Below, piece after piece: positions 58,415 to 64,000 of a stretch of 64,000 nucleotides of DNA; position 1 is the stretch's first letter; each line of letters begins with the position of its first letter. The notes under the pieces are model-generated. The model was not told the origin of the DNA, did not search any database, and saw nothing but the letters and a program-made list of their open reading frames with translations. Source of the DNA: Archegozetes longisetosus (Eukaryota > Arthropoda > Arachnida > Sarcoptiformes > Trhypochthoniidae); assembly GCA_018873245.2 (NCBI GenBank), contig JAEMBT020000009.1, positions 2,000,001 through 2,064,000 of the forward strand. The letters are read 5' to 3'. Both the position numbers and the translations under genes were made by a program.

Positions 58415-59872
58415 TCAATGATTGAAGTCTGTAATTTTCAGATTATTTGGTATACTTTCATATTTACTCATATCGATTGCCAAATGAGTATTTGTGAAAC
58501 CAAACGAGTAACTCAAATGAATTTTAGGTTTTTTCAAAGCGAGTCCTATTAAGGCGTCGATCGTTTTATTTGTTATTTTTGGTCTTATATTAAAACTGAT
58601 TGACTGTATTTGATTACAATTATTGATAAGATCAATAAGTCCTAAGTCTGTAATGGAAGAACTGTCATAATTAACGTTTTGTATCTTTAATATAAATACT
58701 TTTAGTTTATTTAATTTTGACAATGAATGCATTGCGCTGTCAGTTATGTCTTGTTTGGTCTCAATACTCAAATGTATTAATTGTGGTAAATGTAGACCAA
58801 TATCTTTGAAAAAGTGATCATTCAATTGGTCACAGGATAGTTTGAGTCGAGTCAATTGTTTGCAATGCTTAAGACATTGAACACTGAACTGGTTATCGTC
58901 TTCTTTCAATAGATATCTAACTTCTAAATAATTCAATTTCTCGAAGTGAGGTAAACAACGAATAAAGAGATGCTCAGCAATAGTTTCCAAGTATAACCGC
59001 TTTATTTGATTACATTTGAGACCAATATTTTTCAATTTAGTTTCAAACTGAAGGCTAAAACAGTTGAGTATTTTGAAAAGAGAATGAATTCGTAGATCTT
59101 CTAAATTGAATAAACACGAAATCGACTCCAAAACTGATTCTAACTTCAAATTGATTTCAGAACTAAAATACAAATAAATGTTAAGACTTTTTAAAGTATT
59201 TGCATATCTATTGACAAAAATTTGAAACAATTGAAAGTCTTCATTAAATATAAACATATTTTGAACTTTGACCAGTTTAGGCACTAAGAAATGAGTGGTT
59301 CGACACAACTCATTCAGATATATATTAGTTATGGACGAGACATTTGGACAATATGTGAGCAATAGTTCACTTCTATCAACCAATTGTTCATCACAACAAA
59401 ATACAATATTTTTGAGATATGGACCAAATTTGAGAGCAAACTGTCTAATAACTAATTGTTCAATGCCATTAAAGTTGAAAGTAATTGAGTTCAAACGATG
59501 ACAATATTTGATAATTAATTGTAAAATAATTTGTCGATGTTTTTCATTAAAGTTATAAATTTTATAAATAATGATTTGATTAATAAATTTAGATTTTTTG
59601 AGAAGAGTTTCAAACGCTGTCACATTAACATCATTTGCAGGAATATCTCCAAACAGTTGATTTAAACTGTTTTTTCCTCTTTTATTGTTTTCGTTCAGTT
59701 CTAATACAAATTGTTTATTAAATATTGAATTTTTCCATTGCTTTGAAACGCATTCAAAACGTATTTTGTCTTCAAATGACAAATAACTGAATAAAAGTTG
59801 ACATAAGTCATCACATATTCTATGACTAAATGTATCTGATCTCATATTTTTATTATCTTTAAATTGATTCAT
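58415..59872 (-). CDS. F-box/LRR protein 1
   Basis: Predicted substrate-recruiting subunit of an SCF ubiquitin ligase. ATG 59872, 485 codons, single exon. The F-box lies at about residues 14-60 (FSHRICDDLCQLLFSYLSFEDKIRFECVSKQW), followed by about ten irregular leucine-rich repeats (LNSITFNFNGIEQL, LTRLKLSCDQLND, LIHLSIETKQD). The C terminus YESIPNNLKI is shared with the neighbour. A tandem paralogue of 60739-62352, same strand, about 870 bp apart. Target unknown. No frame breaks. Confidence 0.85.
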   Translation of the reverse strand: MNQFKDNKNMRSDTFSHRICDDLCQLLFSYLSFEDKIRFECVSKQWKNSIFNKQFVLELNENNKRGKNSLNQLFGDIPANDVNVTAFETLLKKSKFINQIIIYKIYNFNEKHRQIILQLIIKYCHRLNSITFNFNGIEQLVIRQFALKFGPYLKNIVFCCDEQLVDRSELLLTYCPNVSSITNIYLNELCRTTHFLVPKLVKVQNMFIFNEDFQLFQIFVNRYANTLKSLNIYLYFSSEINLKLESVLESISCLFNLEDLRIHSLFKILNCFSLQFETKLKNIGLKCNQIKRLYLETIAEHLFIRCLPHFEKLNYLEVRYLLKEDDNQFSVQCLKHCKQLTRLKLSCDQLNDHFFKDIGLHLPQLIHLSIETKQDITDSAMHSLSKLNKLKVFILKIQNVNYDSSSITDLGLIDLINNCNQIQSISFNIRPKITNKTIDALIGLALKKPKIHLSYSFGFTNTHLAIDMSKYESIPNNLKITDFNH

Positions 59873-60073
59873 ATTTTACTGAATTATTTGAATAGTGGTC
59901 ACTAAAATGAAATATCAATTATATTGACAATAAACAAACGACTCGAAAGTTCAACCAAAACAAATCAAATGTTTACTAAATTTTAGGGACTTTTAATAAA
60001 TAACTTACATTTAAATGTGTATTAGTATTACTGAGCTATAGATACAAACGTAATCTTAACTATAAGTTGAATG

Positions 60074-60583
60074 GGTAGGCTTTCGGAATAGGAGGCAATA
60101 GTAATACCCTAACTGAAAAATCTCATAACAGGGGTTTTTCCAAGCCTACTGTAGGACTTTTGTTACAAATAAGTTTGAAAACTTGTGCAAATAATTAAAG
60201 AAATGCAAGTGAATTATATAAAAATAAGTACAGTTATTAAGCCAGGATAAGTTTGAACAGTTTTATAGAGGCAGATGAAAAAGATTCAAAGTTTTTAACA
60301 TGCTTTATGAAACAAAGGTTAACAAATAATAAAGCAAATTTATAGTTTAATTTCTAACATTAAAATCAATGTTTTTATTTGAAAATTAAAATTTTTATCT
60401 ACATATACTAACTTAACTGTATAAAATTAAGAGAAAAATTGAGAAATAATAGTAAAAGTATTGAAAGAAAATTACGATGCTTATATTAAACTTAAAAGTT
60501 GCTGCAGATTGCGAAACCGGTTTCAGGGTAAAAGTAGCAAACAATGAATTTTCTCTGACTGCCTCCTATTCCGAAACGTTACC
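60074..60583. mobile_element. 510-bp non-autonomous TIR element with 8-bp target duplication
   Basis: Ends are inverted: left GGTAGGCTTTCGGAATAGG, right end complementary to GGTAACGTTTCGGAATAGG, both followed by AGGCA. It is flanked by GTTGAATG at 60066-60073 and 60584-60591. The paralogous flank at 57840-57900 shows the site uninterrupted. The 61-codon frame at 60477-60662 crosses the right end and is not a gene. 8-bp duplications suggest hAT-, P- or MULE-like mobilisation. Confidence 0.8.
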
Positions 60584-60738
60584 GTTGAATGAATCGAATT
60601 TAAGTTATTTTGGGATTAATTCATTTCAAACATATGATAATTTCAAACTAACAAGTTTTTAATTTAAACTAATCACTACTATTTATTTCAACAACTTTTG
60701 AATCAAAACATGAATCAAATATTGAAAAGTATTACAGA

Positions 60739-62352
60739 TTATGATAAGAACATATTGTAATGACTGAACTTTTCATCAGTTTTATGGTTATGACTAACTA
60801 TTAAATTGAGATTATTTGGTAAACTCTTGTAGACACTCAAATCAATTGGTGCTAAATAACTAAAAGCTTTACCTTCTTCTGGAACAGAACTGAAAAAATG
60901 ATTGTAACAAATGCGAGGTTTTCTTATTGCGAGTCCTATTAAGGCGTCGATTGTTTTAGACGTTATTTTCAGTCCTTCTCTTAGTTTCAAACGAATCGAT
61001 TGTATTTGCGGACAACTATTGATGAGATAAGAAAGTCCTGAGTCTGTAATCGAAACCATGTAATGACTCGATTCGCGTTCATATGAAATCACTTTCAATT
61101 GGTTCAATTTTGATAAGTAATCAAATGTAATATCAGTTACTTTCTTAACTCCATTATCAGTGATACAGAGATGAGTCAATTTTGGTAAACACAGTTCAAT
61201 GTCTTTGAATGACTGATCATTTATTATCACGTGATTTACATACAAGTATTTTAATTGTTTGCATCTTTTCAAGTATTGAATTGTAAATACATTTAGATTT
61301 TGATAGTCTGCTGTTTGACAGATAGTGTAGTCTAGACGTAGACATTGAATTTGACTGAAATAATAAATATTTTTCAGAAGATCTGATTTAGGAATCAAAT
61401 AAAAGCAGTTCACACGAAAGTTCAGTCGCTTTAATTTGTTGTTATTAACCGCTATTTGTTTGAGACTGTCATCTAATGGCAGATCTCTCTCATCGCAATA
61501 ATTTAGAAAAATATTCAAATCCTCTAAACCATTAAGACTTGAGAACTGTCTCATTATTTTCATATAGTCTTCGACGTCACTCAAATCTATTTTTAAGTAT
61601 TTAAGTCTATTTTTATAGTTATTAACGAAAATTTGGAAATATTTGTCGTTATTATTACTATAAATACTGTTATTATATTGAATGTCGTCGTAAACAATAA
61701 AACAGAGTTTTAAAAGTTTAGTCAATAATAAGTGGTTTCCATCAAATAAGTCATCAATTTTTACATTATTTACTGATTGTAAGTTTGGACACAATGTAAA
61801 CAATAACTTATAAACACATTTTGAGGTCATTTCCTCAAAATGAATGTGACGTAAGTTTTGTCCAAACTTTAGCCCAAATTCAGTTAAAGTTCGTTGACTT
61901 ATGCCATTCAAATCAAATCTAATGGACTTTAAATGATTACAATATTTAGTGATTAATTTGAAGATCTGTTCTCTGTCTTGAGGGCTTAGCCCAAAACCAT
62001 ATGAAGTAATAGACAGCTCATTAATAAATTGACATTTTTGTAAAAGTCTTTCAAATCTTTTTATGTCTATTTGTCTCTCATATGAATTGAGTTTATTTCT
62101 ACCGCTTATCGCACTTTCAGTTGAATGGCTCGATTCTCTTGTTTTATAGTAATTTATTTCAATAATATTTTGTTTATTATAAAGACATCGTTTGAATTGC
62201 TTTGAAATGCATTCAAAACGTATTTTGTCCTCAAATGACAAATAACTCAATAATAGTTCGCATAAGTCATCACATACTCTGTGACTAAATGAGTCCCTTT
62301 GTATCACTTTATTCACAAATAATTTATTAGATTCAAACTTAGTGTGAGTCAT
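60739..62352 (-). CDS. F-box/LRR protein 2
   Basis: Paralogue of 58415-59872. ATG 62352, 537 codons, single exon. F-box at about residues 19-66 (FSHRVCDDLCELLLSYLSFEDKIRFECISKQFKR), then leucine-rich repeats (LKSIRFDLNGIS, LEDLNIFLNYCD, LTHLCITDNGVKK, TIDALIGLAIRKP) and the shared YKSLPNNLNL C-terminal motif. Expected role: SCF ubiquitin-ligase adaptor. Insertions of Asn/Ser-rich loops make it longer than its neighbour. Intact. Confidence 0.85.
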   Translation of the reverse strand: MTHTKFESNKLFVNKVIQRDSFSHRVCDDLCELLLSYLSFEDKIRFECISKQFKRCLYNKQNIIEINYYKTRESSHSTESAISGRNKLNSYERQIDIKRFERLLQKCQFINELSITSYGFGLSPQDREQIFKLITKYCNHLKSIRFDLNGISQRTLTEFGLKFGQNLRHIHFEEMTSKCVYKLLFTLCPNLQSVNNVKIDDLFDGNHLLLTKLLKLCFIVYDDIQYNNSIYSNNNDKYFQIFVNNYKNRLKYLKIDLSDVEDYMKIMRQFSSLNGLEDLNIFLNYCDERDLPLDDSLKQIAVNNNKLKRLNFRVNCFYLIPKSDLLKNIYYFSQIQCLRLDYTICQTADYQNLNVFTIQYLKRCKQLKYLYVNHVIINDQSFKDIELCLPKLTHLCITDNGVKKVTDITFDYLSKLNQLKVISYERESSHYMVSITDSGLSYLINSCPQIQSIRLKLREGLKITSKTIDALIGLAIRKPRICYNHFFSSVPEEGKAFSYLAPIDLSVYKSLPNNLNLIVSHNHKTDEKFSHYNMFLS

Positions 62353-62520
62353 ATCTAGTACACAATCAAAATCAATTATAATCTACTCATAACTTGAAAA
62401 CACGTGTTTCTCACCTGAAGGTATTTAAACAGATTTGAGGGACTTTTCCCGCATTACCTCAGTTTACAACATTCAAAATTACGACCAAATCATATTTGAC
62501 TTTAGTCAAATCAGAAGAAA

Positions 62521-62602
62521 CGTCAAGCAATCTTGGTGAACATTTTTATGAATAAACCAGAATCTGCGGAAAGTATTTTGACAAAGTTTGGTAGCTCAAT
62601 CA
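62521..62602. repeat. 82-bp inverted repeat, left arm
   Basis: Inverted match (about 90 percent by eye) to 63144-63225; core ACAAAGTTTGGTAGCTCAAT. The inner edge coincides with the stop codon of the VP1-like frame. Confidence 0.88.
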
Positions 62603-62805
62603 ATCATCCAAATCAGCTTTTGTAGTATCTTCCTGAGTACTTGCTTGAGAGTAGGCAATATCGTGTTCTTTAGCAATTTCATCCACTCTATTCACAGGTT
62701 CACCGTTATCTAATGGATTGCCAGGTCCTAAATATCTATATCCTGGAACCAACGGCATACTGCCCAAAGAACCCAACGAAAAAGGTTTCTTATATCTTTA
62801 TCCTT
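62600..62805 (-). pseudogene. Endogenous densovirus VP1 phospholipase A2 fragment
   Basis: Old parvovirus capsid sequence. The minus-strand frame contains [16 protein letters not shown], the calcium-binding loop, then [15 protein letters not shown], with the HD catalytic pair. These are signature motifs of the PLA2 domain in the unique N terminus of densovirus VP1. The frame is bounded by a stop before RYKKPF and ends at a TGA about 15 residues after the active site, so the domain is cut short and the capsid part is absent. GC-richer DNA to 62900 continues the similarity shared with 54560-54750. Confidence 0.82.
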
Positions 62806-63143
62806 AAATGTATGATTTTCCTAACCTAATCCAACATTTTCTACTCAGCTCTTGTCCTCAACCCTGGCCGTCTTAGTGCGGCTACCGTTTAGACGGTAAA
62901 ACTGCCGCAGGCAAAATGCCACGGTTCATTACATTTTTCACTTAGATTTAACTTTTGATTTAGAAAAGTTGAAATTATCAACTTTGATGAGCTATAATTC
63001 TGGAGATAGAGATATTTGAGCCAAACAAAGAAACACTTATTTAATTGTTTTTTAAGTAGTTTTGATTCACAATTCATCAGAACTCGAATTCAATCTCTCA
63101 ATTTTTCTCTATAGAATTTTACATCAAGTAGATAGTCACTTAA
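62806..63143. other. Spacer between viral fragment and right inverted arm
   Basis: To about 62920 this is GC-rich sequence shared in part with 54.7 kb. The rest is AT-rich without a supported gene. Confidence 0.45.
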
Positions 63144-63225
63144 TGATTGAGCTACCAAACTTTGTCAAAATGCTTTCTGCAAATTCTGGTTTATTCATAA
63201 GAATTTTCATCAAGATTACTTAACG
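63144..63225. repeat. 82-bp inverted repeat, right arm
   Basis: Partner of 62521-62602; the pair encloses 541 bp including the densovirus fragment. Confidence 0.88.
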
Positions 63226-64000
63226 TTTAGGGGTGAAGAATGTCCAAAAACTAGCTTACGGTGTTTTGCAAATGACTGGAATGTATGTAAGAATGCATGA
63301 AAAATTGAGTTTGAATTTTAAAATCTTCTAGCTCGATGATTCTAGTAACTTTAGAAAAAAATATTGATTATCTAGCTACTCAAAACTGAAATAGGTTTGA
63401 AATTTGAATCATCCAGTCAAAAGTAATTTATGTTTAAATGGGTAAAGATAGTTATTTCCATGGCTATATATAATTATAAAGAACATTTGATCGGTTATAT
63501 CTTGTAACGAACGATCTTATATCTTGAAATTAAACAATGACATGAGGAACGTTTTAATGTAAGAGTATTAATTTAAGAAATTATTTTAGGAAAAAATTTA
63601 ATACAAAATACCTTCTCATCAAATTAGTTTTATACATGTCTTATTGATTGAATTATACTGTATAGTTTGAAAAATCGAAATCGATCATTAAATGTTTGTA
63701 TGAAAATAAAGTTTTAGTATTCAATAAAAGTAACGATAAGTAAAAAATTATGCTTGTATACCACTCCCTCAAATATTGATTTAATACCTATTACAAAAGC
63801 TACAATACTATTTCGAAAGCAACATAAACTTATGAAAAAAGAAGTAAATTAATTTCTCATGTTTTTGCAATATTTTTGAGATATCGGGGATATAATTGTT
63901 TTATCGAACGTATAATTGAAACATAGCAGTCGATCTAATTCTTGTATTAGTATTCAAGTGAAAAGTACAGTATGTTTTAGGCACAATCAATATAAGTTAT
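63226..64000. other. Inverted copy of DEG/ENaC 5' flank at right edge
   Basis: From about 63590 to the end the reverse complement matches the flanks upstream of the DEG/ENaC-like genes (6830-7190 best). Shared landmarks are TCTCAAAAATATTG, ACGTTCGATAAAACA and ACTTATATTGATTG. No coding sequence of a channel is inside the window. 63226-63590 shows nothing recognisable. Confidence 0.65.

Noticed and set aside
60477..60662. 61-codon plus-strand gene
   Set aside because: It crosses the right terminus of the 510-bp transposable element into host flank.
1..64000. CRISPR array, operon-like gene clusters or riboswitches
   Set aside because: Introns, GR/DEG families and retroelements show a eukaryotic genome; no regularly spaced identical repeats with unique spacers were seen.

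Overview
The window is AT-rich animal DNA from an arthropod, most likely an acariform mite. The genes have short introns (about 40-65 bp in the zinc-finger genes) and single-exon chemosensory-type families. F-box/LRR proteins, gustatory-receptor-like proteins with two tiny 3' exons and a DEG/ENaC expansion all occur together. A short TTAGG-like stretch at 9178-9196 fits an arthropod. The species cannot be fixed from the sequence alone.

Left part (1-22 kb). Three related DEG/ENaC-like genes lie on the minus strand (1-1897, 4348-6679, 16901-19294). Each encodes two channel subunits in tandem in one reading path. Only the 16901-19294 copy is intact. The 5' flank shared by these genes reappears inverted at the right edge (63.6-64.0 kb), so another copy probably starts just outside. 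Between them are a gustatory receptor gene (9314-11103), a TIR element with a visible empty-site paralogue, mariner and Tc1 remnants, and two foldback-like inverted arrays.

Middle part (22-38 kb). This is the conserved-gene island: a C2H2 zinc-finger gene, a penta-EF-hand protein (ALG-2/PDCD6 type), RCC1 with a long charged N-terminal extension, a second zinc-finger gene paralogous to the first but on the opposite strand, and a second gustatory receptor gene with one frameshift.

Accessory part (38-57 kb). This is a graveyard of mobile and viral sequence. It holds an envelope-like fragment beside an LTR-like repeat, a tRNA-derived SINE, the C-terminal part of a protein-primed B-family DNA polymerase followed by a PLA2-like fragment, a densovirus NS1-like fragment, a complete Ty3/Gypsy element with identical LTRs but broken coding sequence, and a mariner with perfect TIRs. 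Two decayed copies of an unknown spliced gene also lie here, with two gustatory receptor loci (one broken by a stop, one almost deleted).

Right part (57-64 kb). Two tandem F-box/LRR genes are separated by a 510-bp element with 8-bp target duplications. A densovirus VP1 phospholipase A2 fragment follows, enclosed by two 82-bp inverted repeats.

Many reading-frame breaks fall in homopolymers, so part of the apparent pseudogenisation may be assembly error.
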